Shown here one piece after another: positions 42,297-50,778 of a stretch of DNA of 64,000 bases. The notes under the pieces are model-generated. The model saw only the letters and a program-made list of their open reading frames with translations, was not told the DNA's origin and made no database searches. Made by a program: the position numbers and the translations under genes. Source of the stretch: Empedobacter sp036647415 (lineage in GTDB: Bacteria; Bacteroidota; Bacteroidia; Flavobacteriales; Weeksellaceae); contig NZ_JAVXKG010000007.1 in assembly GCF_036647415.1 (NCBI RefSeq), positions 1-64,000 on the forward strand. Reading direction: 5' to 3'. Numbering within the stretch: position 1 is the stretch's first letter; the number at the start of each line of letters is the position of its first letter.

Positions 42297-42704
42297 AATA
42301 TTTAGATTAGTGAAACCTTAAAGAAAAAATAAATTTTTGAACAATTACTGAATAATTTTATTATTTGGTTCCTAAAAAAGTATTCTTATTTAAATAAAAC
42401 TAGATTTTTGTTTTTAACAAGAATATGTATATGAACTTGTTTCTTTAATTTTTATAACAAAATACGAGGTTAAAACCTTTTGAAATATCAAGAAAACAAA
42501 AGAAAATTTTAAAGTAAAATTACAATTCTAATGACTTCTTATTTAAACTAAATACATGATTTTAAAATCAAATAAAATACATATATTTATATAATTCAAT
42601 TCAAGTAAATATGAAATACTCACTACCTATATTTAAAAATACACTTAATAATTCTTTTTGGAATTATATAAAAAAAAATAATCAATCATAAATAAAAACA
42701 TATT
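42297..42704. other. AT-rich divergent intergenic region
   Basis: 408 nt between the parA promoter and the flavin oxidoreductase gene. No conserved gene is seen. A 26-codon ORF (42611-42691, plus) ends 13 nt before the oxidoreductase ATG but has no supporting feature. No exact TAnnTTTG box for the plus-strand gene was found. Confidence 0.6.
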
Positions 42705-43748
42705 ATGGAAATTGGAATTGATAGTTTCGCATCTATCGAAACAAAAGATGTCGCAACAGGCGAAGATCGTGTAAAAGCGATGCAAGATTTGATAAATAGA
42801 ATCGTATTAGCAGACAAAGTTGGCTTAGATTATTTTGGTGTAGGAGAGCATCACAAATCGTATCAGTTAGACTCTGTTCCTTCAAATATTCTTTCTGCAG
42901 CAGCCGCTTTAACAAAAAATATTCGTCTTTCTAGTGCTGTTACAGTATTGAGTGCAGATGATCCTGTTCGTGTTTTTCAACAATTTTCAACGTTAGATTT
43001 AATTTCTAATGGACGTGCAGAAATTGTTGCGGGACGTGGTTCGTCTATAGAAGCTTATCCACTTTTTGGATATAATCTGAATGATTATGACGCTCTTTTT
43101 GAAGAAAAATTAGACTTATTATTGAAAGTTCGCGATAACGAATTTATAACTTGGAAAGGAAAATTCCGTGCACCTATTAATAATTTACCTGTTTATCCAC
43201 GTCCAAAACAAGAAAAAATTCCTGTTTGGAGAGGAGTTGGTGGTTCACCAGAATCTTTTGTAAGAGCTGGTAAATTAGGACTTCCTTTGATGGTTGCAAT
43301 TATTGGTGGAGATACACATCGTTTCAGACCATTGGTCGATTTGTATCGTAAAGCAGGTGAGGAAGCAGGTTTCAAACCAGAAGAATTGGTTGTTGGTGTT
43401 CACTCTTTGGGTTATGTTGCAGAAACTACTGAGCAAGCGATAGAAGAATATGCGCCAGGACATATAAAAATGATGAATAAAATTGGTCGCGAACGTGGTT
43501 GGCCTCCAATGAATATAGATCAGTTTATGGGACAATTATCTCCTTTCAACTCGTTGTTATTAGGAAATCCACAAGAAGTTGCAGAGAAATTAGTTCGTCA
43601 TAGCGAAGCATTAGGTGGAGTTTCTCGTTTTACTTTCCAAATGGATGTGGCAAATTTATCAAGTGAAAATGATAAATTATTAAATTCTATTCAGTTGATT
43701 GGAGATAAAGTAAAACCTCTTGTTGCTGAATTGCTTAAAAATAAATAA
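42705..43748 (+). CDS. LLM class flavin-dependent oxidoreductase
   Basis: 347 residues of the luciferase-like monooxygenase TIM barrel. MEIGIDSFASI, LDYFGVGEHHK, NIRLSSAVTVLSADDPVRVFQQFSTLDLISNGRAEIVAGRGS and YPRPKQEKIPVWRGVGGSPESFVRAGKLGLPLMVAI are family landmarks. It uses reduced FMN and oxygen on an unknown small substrate. It likely belongs to the subgroup typified by Agrobacterium Atu2307, judged from memory of the N-terminal sequence. It converges with an FMO-like gene and a second LLM enzyme. Confidence 0.88.
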   Translation: MEIGIDSFASIETKDVATGEDRVKAMQDLINRIVLADKVGLDYFGVGEHHKSYQLDSVPSNILSAAAALTKNIRLSSAVTVLSADDPVRVFQQFSTLDLISNGRAEIVAGRGSSIEAYPLFGYNLNDYDALFEEKLDLLLKVRDNEFITWKGKFRAPINNLPVYPRPKQEKIPVWRGVGGSPESFVRAGKLGLPLMVAIIGGDTHRFRPLVDLYRKAGEEAGFKPEELVVGVHSLGYVAETTEQAIEEYAPGHIKMMNKIGRERGWPPMNIDQFMGQLSPFNSLLLGNPQEVAEKLVRHSEALGGVSRFTFQMDVANLSSENDKLLNSIQLIGDKVKPLVAELLKNK

Positions 43749-43761
43749 TTTTATTACATAT

Positions 43762-43797
43762 AAAAATAACCTCATTTCTGTAAATGAGGTTATTTTT
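43762..43797. terminator. Strong bidirectional terminator
   Basis: A 16-bp perfect stem (43762-43777 with 43782-43797) around CTGT, with a T-run on the plus strand and A-rich flank for the minus strand. Confidence 0.88.
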
Positions 43798-43809
43798 TTT
43801 GAATATTGA

Positions 43810-44901
43810 TTAAGGTCTTTCCCAATCTATTAATTTACTAAGTTCTCTTGTAGCAGCACTTCCAGCACGGTTTGCACCGATTGTAGACGCTGACGGTCCG
43901 TAACCTACTAAGTGAATTCTTGGTTCTTTGGCAACTCTGGTGGCTAATCTTCCGTCAATTATTATTCCACCATCTGGTTCTCTTGGAACAACATCTTTCA
44001 AATGTTCTAAATCTCCTTTAAAACCAGTATTCCAAAGGATAACGTCTGCTTTTTCTTCGCGTCCGTCTTCCCATTTTATTCCAGTTTCTGTAATTTCACT
44101 AAACATCGGAAAACGTTCTAAAACACCACGTTCTTCCATCTTTTTGATTGCTGGTGAAAGTGGTAATCCTGTTACCGAAACAACCGACATTGGCTCTAAA
44201 CCTTGACGTACGCGTTCTTCTACCATCGCCACAGCTTTGCTTCCTGCAACATCGTCAAACGGTCCTTCTCTAAATTCTGGAGGTCTACGTGTAACCCAAG
44301 TTGTGGTTGTAACTTCAGAAATTTGATCTAATAATTGAATTGCAGAAATTCCTCCACCAACTATTATGACGTGTTTTCCTTTGAAATAATCCGCCGATTT
44401 ATAATTTTTTGTATGCAATTGTTCGCCCTGAAAAAGTTCAGCTCCAGGATATTTCGGAATGTAAGGATTTCCCCAAGTTCCCGTCGCATTGATTATTCCT
44501 AAGCTTGAAAAAGAATATTCGGAAGTATCAACATGAAAACGATCTTGTTGCAAGGTTACACTTTCTACTTTAGAAGGTCGGTAAACTTTAATTCCATATT
44601 TTTTCTCATACAAATCAAAATAATGTGGCACGCTAACATTTGCTCGGACTTCTGTTTTACCAGTTTCCAAGGTTTCTTCGAAAGACATTCCTGGTAAATC
44701 ATGAATTTTATTCACTGTACTAAGCGTCAAAGAATCCCATCTAAATTGCCAAGCGCCGCCTGCTTTTGGAGCTTCATCTATTACAATAAAATCTGGACCA
44801 AGTTTCATTCCTAATCTTAATAAATGATAAGATGCAGAAAGCCCTGCTTGACCAGCGCCAATAACAACAATTTTTGTTTTATACCTTATTTTACCTGCCA
44901 T
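43810..44901 (-). CDS. NAD(P)/FAD-dependent oxidoreductase (FMO/CzcO-like)
   Basis: 363 residues. The FAD-binding motif is VVIGAGQAGLSASYHLL and the NADPH-binding motif IIVGGGISAIQLL; GAWQFRWDSLTLSTVNKIHDLPG is the substrate-side block seen in flavin monooxygenase-like proteins. Probably oxygenates or oxidises a small molecule. It starts 11 nt after the stop of the LLM enzyme on the same strand, so the two are an operon. Substrate unknown. Confidence 0.87.
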   Translation of the reverse strand: MAGKIRYKTKIVVIGAGQAGLSASYHLLRLGMKLGPDFIVIDEAPKAGGAWQFRWDSLTLSTVNKIHDLPGMSFEETLETGKTEVRANVSVPHYFDLYEKKYGIKVYRPSKVESVTLQQDRFHVDTSEYSFSSLGIINATGTWGNPYIPKYPGAELFQGEQLHTKNYKSADYFKGKHVIIVGGGISAIQLLDQISEVTTTTWVTRRPPEFREGPFDDVAGSKAVAMVEERVRQGLEPMSVVSVTGLPLSPAIKKMEERGVLERFPMFSEITETGIKWEDGREEKADVILWNTGFKGDLEHLKDVVPREPDGGIIIDGRLATRVAKEPRIHLVGYGPSASTIGANRAGSAATRELSKLIDWERP

Positions 44902-44912
44902 TTTTTATTTTC

Positions 44913-45932
44913 TTAACGCCAGCCTAATTCAGGAGCGATATATTTTAAGATTGATGATAATACATGAACATTATATTCTACACCCAATGTATTCGGGATT
45001 GTAAGCAATAAAGTATCCGCTTCTTGTATCGCCTCATCTTCTACTAAATCTTTGATTAATTGTTCAGGTTCATCAGCATAGCTTCTTCCGAAAATTGCAC
45101 GACTATTATCAATATTTCCGATTTGATCTACTCTGTTTGACTCTCGTCCAAAAATATATCGATCATCATCATTAATCAATGCAAAAATAGAACGACTCAC
45201 AGAAACACGAGGTTCACGTGTGTGACCTGCGGCTTTCCAAGCTTCTTTGTACAAACGAATTTGTTCTGCTTGTTGTACATGAAAAGGTTTACCATTTTCG
45301 TCCATTTTCAAAGTAGAACTCTGTAAATTCATTCCATTTTCAGCTGCCCAAACAGCAGTTGCATTAGAGGAAGCTCCCCACCAAATACGCTCTCTTAATC
45401 CTTCTGAATAAGGTTCTATTCTTAATAAACCTGGTGGATTTGGAAACATAGGATTTGGACTTGGTTTTGCAAAACCTACACCACTTAAATTATCCAAAAA
45501 AGTCAATGCTTTTTTTCGTCCCATATCAGCGTCAGTATCGCCTTCTTCTGGTTCGTATCCAAAATATTTCCATCCATCAATTACTTGCTCTGGCGAACCT
45601 CTACTTACGCCAAGTTGCAATCGACCTTCTGATATTAAGTCTGCTGCACCAGCGTCTTCTGCCATGTAAAATGGATTTTCGTAACGCATATCTATAACAC
45701 CCGTACCAATTTCTATTTTACTTGTTTTAGCGCCAATCGCTGCCAAAAGGGGGAAAGGAGAGCCTAATTGTTGTGCAAAATGATGTACACGAAAATATGC
45801 GCCATCTATTCCTAATTCTTCAGCCGCAACAGCCAAATCAATAGATTGTAGTAAAGTGTCGCTTGCCGTTTTTGCTTCGTACGCTGGGTGATTGTCCCAA
45901 TGTCCAAAAGATAAAAAGCCGATTTTTTTCAT
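44913..45932 (-). CDS. LLM class flavin-dependent oxidoreductase
   Basis: 339 residues. MKKIGFLSFGHWDNHPAYEAKTASDTLLQSIDLAVAAEELGIDGAYFRVHHF, IEIGTGVIDMRYENPFYMAEDAGAADLISEGRLQLGVSRGSPEQVI and WWGASSNATAVWAAENGMNL match luciferase-like monooxygenases. It is only distantly related to the LLM protein at 42705. First gene of a two-gene operon with the FMO-like enzyme; both use flavin, so they may act in one pathway. Confidence 0.87.
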   Translation of the reverse strand: MKKIGFLSFGHWDNHPAYEAKTASDTLLQSIDLAVAAEELGIDGAYFRVHHFAQQLGSPFPLLAAIGAKTSKIEIGTGVIDMRYENPFYMAEDAGAADLISEGRLQLGVSRGSPEQVIDGWKYFGYEPEEGDTDADMGRKKALTFLDNLSGVGFAKPSPNPMFPNPPGLLRIEPYSEGLRERIWWGASSNATAVWAAENGMNLQSSTLKMDENGKPFHVQQAEQIRLYKEAWKAAGHTREPRVSVSRSIFALINDDDRYIFGRESNRVDQIGNIDNSRAIFGRSYADEPEQLIKDLVEDEAIQEADTLLLTIPNTLGVEYNVHVLSSILKYIAPELGWR

Positions 45933-45964
45933 ATTAAATTTATAGGGATTGATTTAGTCTTTTT

Positions 45965-45972
45965 CAAATATA
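45965..45972 (-). promoter_or_regulatory. Candidate -7 box for the LLM-FMO operon
   Basis: The minus strand reads TATATTTG, matching TAnnTTTG. Leader about 29 nt. Confidence 0.45.
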
Positions 45973-46092
45973 ATGAATGCTTATTAACTTTATTATTAAG
46001 ATTTTGTGAAAATTGATTTTAGAATTAAAAAAGAAGAATGATGTCTATTAAATTTTAATATTATTTTATCTTTTTAACACAATTAAAAAACT

Positions 46093-46100
46093 TATATTTG
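46093..46100 (+). promoter_or_regulatory. Candidate -7 box for the speA locus
   Basis: TATATTTG matches TAnnTTTG, with a T-run about 17 nt upstream in the -33 position. The predicted start near 46104 leaves a leader of about 238 nt before the speA ATG, far longer than other leaders in this window. The leader holds a 45-codon ORF and a hairpin. Confidence 0.5.
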
Positions 46101-46138
46101 TACCTATTATTTTTATAATTTTTTTAAGAAAAAAGTTG

Positions 46139-46276
46139 ATGAGTTTTAACCTTTTATTCGAAAGCGTTAGTTATAAAAAGCGCTTTAACACTGTAGTTTT
46201 AATGAATAGAAACGAATTTAAGAATTATTCTTTCCCTATGTTGCTTCGCAATGTATATTATGCGATACGTCTGTAA
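46139..46276 (+). CDS. Possible leader peptide or small protein upstream of speA
   Basis: 45 codons, ATG 46139 to TAA 46274-46276, too short for usual ORF calls. It lies wholly in the predicted leader of the arginine decarboxylase mRNA, about 35 nt after the predicted start site and 65 nt before speA. The peptide is basic (SYKKRF, MNRNEF, MLLRNVYYAIRL) with four arginines. It is followed after 4 nt by an 11-bp hairpin. A leader peptide that senses arginine or polyamine is possible; it may equally be a chance ORF, since no homologue is known to me. I see no other gene in the 409-nt gap. Confidence 0.35.
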   Translation: MSFNLLFESVSYKKRFNTVVLMNRNEFKNYSFPMLLRNVYYAIRL

Positions 46277-46280
46277 TACC

Positions 46281-46306
46281 CTAAATTTTATCATCATAAA
46301 ATTTAG
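46281..46306 (+). promoter_or_regulatory. Hairpin in the speA leader
   Basis: CTAAATTTTAT and ATAAAATTTAG form a perfect 11-bp stem around CATC. It starts 4 nt after the leader ORF stop and ends 35 nt before the speA ATG. No T-run follows, so it is not a standard terminator. Confidence 0.5.
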
Positions 46307-46341
46307 AAATTAATCACACACGTAATATTTATAAAAGCATA

Positions 46342-47727
46342 ATGAAAACAAAATACATAGATTTAATCACGCAATCATTTGATTTTCCGCAGGATGAATT
46401 TGAAATGGATGGAGAATACTTGAAATTTAATGGAATTGATCTGAAAGCCTTGATAGAGGAACACGGAACCCCATTGAAATTTACATATTTACCAAAAATT
46501 TCTGAAAATATACAAAAAGCGAAAGGTTGGTTTGAAAAAGCACGTGAGGAGTTAAACTATGAAGGAACTTACAATTATTGTTATTGTACAAAAAGTTCTC
46601 ATTTCCGTCATATTTTAGGAGAAGCTCTTAAAAACGATATTCATATAGAAACATCGTCTGCATTTGACATTAATATTGTCGAAAATTTGATGCAAGAAGG
46701 TTTGATAAACGAAAACCAATATGTGGTTTGTAACGGTTTTAAGCGTGAAGAATATGTAGAAAACATTGCACGTTTGATAAACAACGGACACAGAAAAACA
46801 ATCACGGTTATTGATAATTACGAAGAAGTTGATTTGTTTTCGGAAGCAATAGAAGGTGATTTCGAAATTGGAATTCGTATTGCTTCTGAAGAAGAACCAA
46901 AGTTTGAGTTTTATACATCTCGTTTGGGAATTGGATACAAAGATATTGTCCCGTTTTATCAAACAATGGTTAAACCAAATGAACGCATTAAGTTAAAGAT
47001 GCTACATTTCTTCATTAATACAGGAATTAAAGACAATTCGTATTATTGGAATGAGTTGACAAAATGTTTGCGCGTTTATGTTAACCTGAAAAAAGTTTGT
47101 CCAGAATTAGATAGTTTAAATATTGGTGGTGGATTCCCGATCAAAAACTCATTAAGTTTTGAGTATGATTATGAATACATGGCGAAAGAAATCTTGTTGC
47201 AAATAAAATCAATTTGTGAAGAAGAAGGAATTCCAGTTCCGAATATTTTTACTGAATTTGGTTCGTTCACAGTAGGAGAAAGTGGAGGAGTTGTTTATAA
47301 AATTCTTTATCAAAAGAAACAAAATGATAAAGAATATTGGGATATGATTGATTCATCTTTTATGACAACTTTACCAGATGCTTGGGCGATTTCAAAACGA
47401 TTTGTAATGTTACCAATTAATCGTTGGTATGATAAATATGAACGTGTTTTATTGGGAGGATTAACATGTGATTCGGATGATTATTACAATTCTGAACAAC
47501 ATGTAAATGCTATCTATTTACCAAAATATGATCAAGCAAAACCATTGTACATCGGTTTCTTCAATACTGGTGCGTATCAAGATAATATTAGTGGATTTGG
47601 AGGAATTAATCACTGTTTGATTCCGCAACCAAAATATATTTTGATTGACGAAAATTACAACACTAAAGTGTATTCGGAAGAGCAAACACATCAAAATGTT
47701 TTAGAAACATTGGGTTACAATAAATAA
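46342..47727 (+). CDS. speA: Arginine decarboxylase, biosynthetic (PLP fold III)
   Basis: 461 residues, shorter than E. coli SpeA (about 660) but typical of the compact form in this phylum. It decarboxylates arginine to agmatine. Landmarks are HGTPLKFTYLPKISENI, NYCYCTKSSHFRHI with the PLP lysine at Lys84, LNIGGGFPIKNSL for phosphate binding, FTEFGSFTVGES, and GGLTCDSDDYY with the catalytic Cys. The deoxyhypusine-synthase-like gene starts 27 nt later. A long leader with a small ORF and hairpin precedes it. Confidence 0.9.
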   Translation: MKTKYIDLITQSFDFPQDEFEMDGEYLKFNGIDLKALIEEHGTPLKFTYLPKISENIQKAKGWFEKAREELNYEGTYNYCYCTKSSHFRHILGEALKNDIHIETSSAFDINIVENLMQEGLINENQYVVCNGFKREEYVENIARLINNGHRKTITVIDNYEEVDLFSEAIEGDFEIGIRIASEEEPKFEFYTSRLGIGYKDIVPFYQTMVKPNERIKLKMLHFFINTGIKDNSYYWNELTKCLRVYVNLKKVCPELDSLNIGGGFPIKNSLSFEYDYEYMAKEILLQIKSICEEEGIPVPNIFTEFGSFTVGESGGVVYKILYQKKQNDKEYWDMIDSSFMTTLPDAWAISKRFVMLPINRWYDKYERVLLGGLTCDSDDYYNSEQHVNAIYLPKYDQAKPLYIGFFNTGAYQDNISGFGGINHCLIPQPKYILIDENYNTKVYSEEQTHQNVLETLGYNK

Positions 47728-47754
47728 AATTTAATAAAATAAAAAATAAATAAA

Positions 47755-48729
47755 ATGAGCAAAGGACCAATTAGTCAGTTTATCGAACATCATTACAGAC
47801 ATTTTAATTCTGCTGCATTAGTAGATGCTGCAAAAGGGTACGAGCAACACTTGTTAGAAGGTGGAAAAATGTTAATTTCTTTAGGAGGAGCAATGTCTAC
47901 TGCCGAATTAGGAATTTCTCTTGCAGAAATGATTCGTCAAGATAAAGTACACATTATTTCTTGTACAGGAGCTAATTTAGAAGAAGATGTAATGAATTTG
48001 GTTGCACATTCTCACTACAAAAGAATTCCTAATTATAGAGATTTAACACCAGAGCAAGAACGCGAATTGTTAGACCAACACTTTAACCGTGTTACAGATA
48101 CATGTATTCCAGAAGAAGAAGCATTTCGTCGTTTACAACAACATTTAGAAGATGTTTGGCATGCTGCAGAAGCAAAAGGAGAACGTTATTTACCACACGA
48201 ATTTTTGTATCAAGTTGTAAATTCTGGCGTTTTAGAGCAATATTATGAAATCGATCCTAAAGATTCTTGGATTGTTGCTGCGGCAGAGAAAAATTTACCA
48301 ATTGTTTGTCCAGGTTGGGAAGATTCTACAACAGGAAATATCTTTGCATCTAACGTAATCAAAGGAAATTTACAAGCATCTACTGTGAAATCTGGTATTG
48401 AATACATGATTTATTTAACAGAATGGTACCGTGCAAATTCTGAAGGAAAAGGAGTAGGATTCTTCCAAATTGCTGGTGGAATTTCTGGAGATTTCCCAAT
48501 CTGTGTAGTTCCGATGATGTACCAAGATTTAGAATGGACAGATGTTCCTTTTTGGTCTTATTTCTGTCAGATTTCTGACTCTACAACATCTTACGGATCT
48601 TATTCGGGAGCAGTTCCAAACGAAAAAATTACGTGGGGTAAATTAGATATCGATACACCAAAATATATGATCGAGTCTGATGCAACAATCGTAGCACCAT
48701 TGATTTTTGCTTACATTTTAGGAAACTAA
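47755..48729 (+). CDS. Deoxyhypusine synthase-like protein
   Basis: 324 residues. It resembles eukaryotic/archaeal deoxyhypusine synthase: MLISLGGAMSTAELGISLAEMIRQDKVHIISCTGANLEEDVMNLVAHSHY, the NAD-binding IFASNVIKG, GGGISG in the form FQIAGGISGDFP, and the catalytic lysine at Lys296 in ITWGKLDID. Bacteria lack eIF5A, so bacterial homologues probably act on free polyamines, as homospermidine synthases do. Its place behind speA supports a polyamine role, but no agmatinase gene lies between them. Confidence 0.88.
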   Translation: MSKGPISQFIEHHYRHFNSAALVDAAKGYEQHLLEGGKMLISLGGAMSTAELGISLAEMIRQDKVHIISCTGANLEEDVMNLVAHSHYKRIPNYRDLTPEQERELLDQHFNRVTDTCIPEEEAFRRLQQHLEDVWHAAEAKGERYLPHEFLYQVVNSGVLEQYYEIDPKDSWIVAAAEKNLPIVCPGWEDSTTGNIFASNVIKGNLQASTVKSGIEYMIYLTEWYRANSEGKGVGFFQIAGGISGDFPICVVPMMYQDLEWTDVPFWSYFCQISDSTTSYGSYSGAVPNEKITWGKLDIDTPKYMIESDATIVAPLIFAYILGN

Positions 48730-48750
48730 TCGTAGAAAATATAGAATATA

Positions 48751-48780
48751 AAAAAACCACTTCGCGAGAAGTGGTTTTTT
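48751..48780 (+). terminator. Terminator of the speA operon, half of a duplicated hairpin
   Basis: AAAAAACCACTTC / GAAGTGGTTTTTT is a 13-bp perfect stem around GCGA. Its 20-nt core (48756-48775) is identical to the core of the hairpin at 50256-50285. Confidence 0.88.
48756..48775. repeat. 20-nt hairpin core, left copy
   Basis: ACCACTTCGCGAGAAGTGGT, repeated exactly at 50261-50280. The two copies bracket the single gene 48831-50255. The unit is itself a stem-loop, so orientation is nearly symmetric. Confidence 0.85.
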
Positions 48781-48830
48781 GGGTTAATTTTACTTCTTTT
48801 CGTAATTTAGGCGTTAATCTTATTTTAAAT

Positions 48831-50255
48831 ATGGATCACGAAGAACAAAGTAATAATAATGTTTATTTTAATGCAGTATTCAACTTAATTTTTGATTTAG
48901 TTGAAAAAAAGAATGTTCATATTAATATTCCAATGTTTAATATAGAAAACCTAAATGCACTAATAAATAAAAATAAATTAGGTGGATTTGATTTGAATAT
49001 TGAATTTAATGAAAAGCTTTTTGAATGTCTATTGAATAATAAATCTTTTGATATTATGTTGTTTGTAGGAAAATATACATGTAATATTTCAAATTTTTAT
49101 CTTACAAAAACAAATAATATTGATAATGTAGATTATTTCTATGGAGAAATACATGAATTACAAAGAGATGTTAATTTAGAAAATAAAGCTGTTTGCCGTT
49201 TTGTAATTCCTGTTAATAATAAAAATTTTCAACTTTTCAATTTTATAGAAGCAAAGTCATATTGTGATGAAAATATGTTTTATTCTAGAAGTTTTTTATC
49301 ATTTAAAATTGCTCACTTAAATTTTAATCTTTATGAAACAAATAGAGAAGGTAAACATTATTTTATTATTGATTCAAACGAACAGATTAGTGTTGATGAA
49401 TTTGCGGATTTATGTCATTCAATTATGATTTCATATGGTTTTCTTTCTGGAGATTTTATTCAAGATGAAGCGTATTATTTTACTTCCAATAGCAATGATT
49501 TCAATATTATTGATAGTTTTTCTTATTTACAATTACGACAATCAATTTATTCGAAAGGAATATATAATCCAATTTTTTCCAATCCATATGGTTATACTAA
49601 TGATGACAAAGTTATTAAAGTTGTTGGAGTTGAGTTAAAGGTGTTTGAATCTTTTTTATTCTCTAAGCTTTGCGATTTGGTTCATTTTAATGAAAATTAT
49701 GCAATTGTAATTTTGCTAATTTTAGAAGCAAATGTATCAAGCTTAATACTAAAACCAGCTTGTTATTCAGTTGCTTTAGAAAGATTAACCAATATTCTAA
49801 TTAAAGAAAATAAAGGTTTAATGCCTATTACTGATAAAAAGATATCTAAAAATTTTATTGCTAAACTTAAAGAAATCTTAGATGCTTTTTCTCAAGATAT
49901 AGTAAAACTTGGAGGAGATAATTCAGTTGAAATTTTACGAAAGAATATTGAAAATATTAATAAACCTACAAATAGGAATAAACTTTTGGAGCCTTTTAAT
50001 TTAAATGGTATAGAGTTAAATTCAGATGAAATCGATGCAATTAATCATAGAAATAATTTTCTTCATGGAAGAAATATTAAGGAAGGAACAGAGGATTATA
50101 AAGAAATAAATCAAATCTCTTTTCGATTAAATAAATTAATTAATAAACTTATGTTGAAACATATTGGGTTTACTGGATATGTTGTGAATCATTTAAAACA
50201 TAATGAAAAGAATTTAGATATTGTAGTACATGAAGATTTATTTGAAAAAGTATAA
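48831..50255 (+). CDS. Possible HEPN-domain protein (ApeA-like), candidate defence gene
   Basis: 474 residues from ATG 48831; 20 in-frame codons upstream run back into the terminator and are rejected. No close family is recognised over the N-terminal 300 residues, which are Asn/Phe/Ile-rich and beta-like. Near the C-terminus, AINHRNNFLHGRN gives an RxxxxH motif (Arg407, His412) inside a helical region, the signature of HEPN RNases such as the ApeA/AbiV-type abortive-infection proteins. The gene seems even more AT-rich than its neighbours, stands alone, and is bracketed by hairpins with an identical core. A role in phage defence is inference from these points. Confidence 0.55.
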   Translation: MDHEEQSNNNVYFNAVFNLIFDLVEKKNVHINIPMFNIENLNALINKNKLGGFDLNIEFNEKLFECLLNNKSFDIMLFVGKYTCNISNFYLTKTNNIDNVDYFYGEIHELQRDVNLENKAVCRFVIPVNNKNFQLFNFIEAKSYCDENMFYSRSFLSFKIAHLNFNLYETNREGKHYFIIDSNEQISVDEFADLCHSIMISYGFLSGDFIQDEAYYFTSNSNDFNIIDSFSYLQLRQSIYSKGIYNPIFSNPYGYTNDDKVIKVVGVELKVFESFLFSKLCDLVHFNENYAIVILLILEANVSSLILKPACYSVALERLTNILIKENKGLMPITDKKISKNFIAKLKEILDAFSQDIVKLGGDNSVEILRKNIENINKPTNRNKLLEPFNLNGIELNSDEIDAINHRNNFLHGRNIKEGTEDYKEINQISFRLNKLINKLMLKHIGFTGYVVNHLKHNEKNLDIVVHEDLFEKV

Positions 50256-50285
50256 AAAACACCACTTCGCGAGAAGTGGTGTTTT
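50256..50285. terminator. Bidirectional terminator, half of a duplicated hairpin
   Basis: AAAACACCACTTC / GAAGTGGTGTTTT 13-bp stem around GCGA, between the HEPN-like gene (plus) and the KTSC gene (minus). A-run 50254-50259 serves the minus strand. Confidence 0.85.
50261..50280. repeat. 20-nt hairpin core, right copy
   Basis: Identical to 48756-48775. The sequence outside the core differs: AC before and GT after here, AA and TT in the left copy. Confidence 0.85.
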
Positions 50286-50306
50286 AGTTTTATATCGTTC
50301 CGATAA

Positions 50307-50753
50307 TTAAGCTTGCATTGCTTCACCTGATTTTCTATAGATAAATTTTCCGTAAATATGTCTTCTTGCAAAACGACTTGGCGAATCTGCATTTACCATT
50401 TTTACGTAAGTATTTTTAGGAACACCAAGATATTCGTAAATATTACCATCTAAATGCTCAACTTTTAGGATTTGTTTGTCCATATAAAAGTCGTGAATAT
50501 TAGATTTTGTTGTAGTCTCGATATATTCTTCTTTATATTTTTCGTGCGTTTCTGGGTTAATACTTACTAAAAAGTGGTAAGCTTCAATCACAGTTTTGCT
50601 TTTTTCTTCTGCTTCTAATTTTCCTGCTTCATCATTAATAAATTTATCAGGATGAGCATCTTTCATCGTATTTCTATAAATTGTTTTTAACTCCTTTAAT
50701 GTAGCAGTTTTATCAACTCCAAGTAATTTTCTGTGCTCAACAACTCTTTTCAT
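50307..50753 (-). CDS. J-domain plus KTSC domain protein
   Basis: 148 residues. The N-terminal half is a DnaJ-type domain (KLLGVDKTATLKELKTIYRNTMKDAHPDKF, with HPD for Hsp70 contact). The C-terminal half is a KTSC domain (IYEYLGVPKNTYVKMVNADSPSRFARRHIYGKFIYRK), which in other proteins is associated with nucleic-acid enzymes. The combination suggests a co-chaperone aimed at a nucleic-acid-related client; this is inference. A -7 box lies 26 nt upstream. Confidence 0.82.
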   Translation of the reverse strand: MKRVVEHRKLLGVDKTATLKELKTIYRNTMKDAHPDKFINDEAGKLEAEEKSKTVIEAYHFLVSINPETHEKYKEEYIETTTKSNIHDFYMDKQILKVEHLDGNIYEYLGVPKNTYVKMVNADSPSRFARRHIYGKFIYRKSGEAMQA

Positions 50754-50778
50754 AATTTTTAATCCTTATTTCGGAGTG

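Noticed and set aside
42611..42691. 26-codon ORF before the LLM oxidoreductase gene
   Set aside because: Very short, low-complexity Asn/Lys-rich, with no hairpin or promoter support; likely chance.
48771..48830. 20-codon N-terminal extension of the HEPN-like protein
   Set aside because: It begins inside the speA-operon terminator; the ATG at 48831 is the first plausible start.
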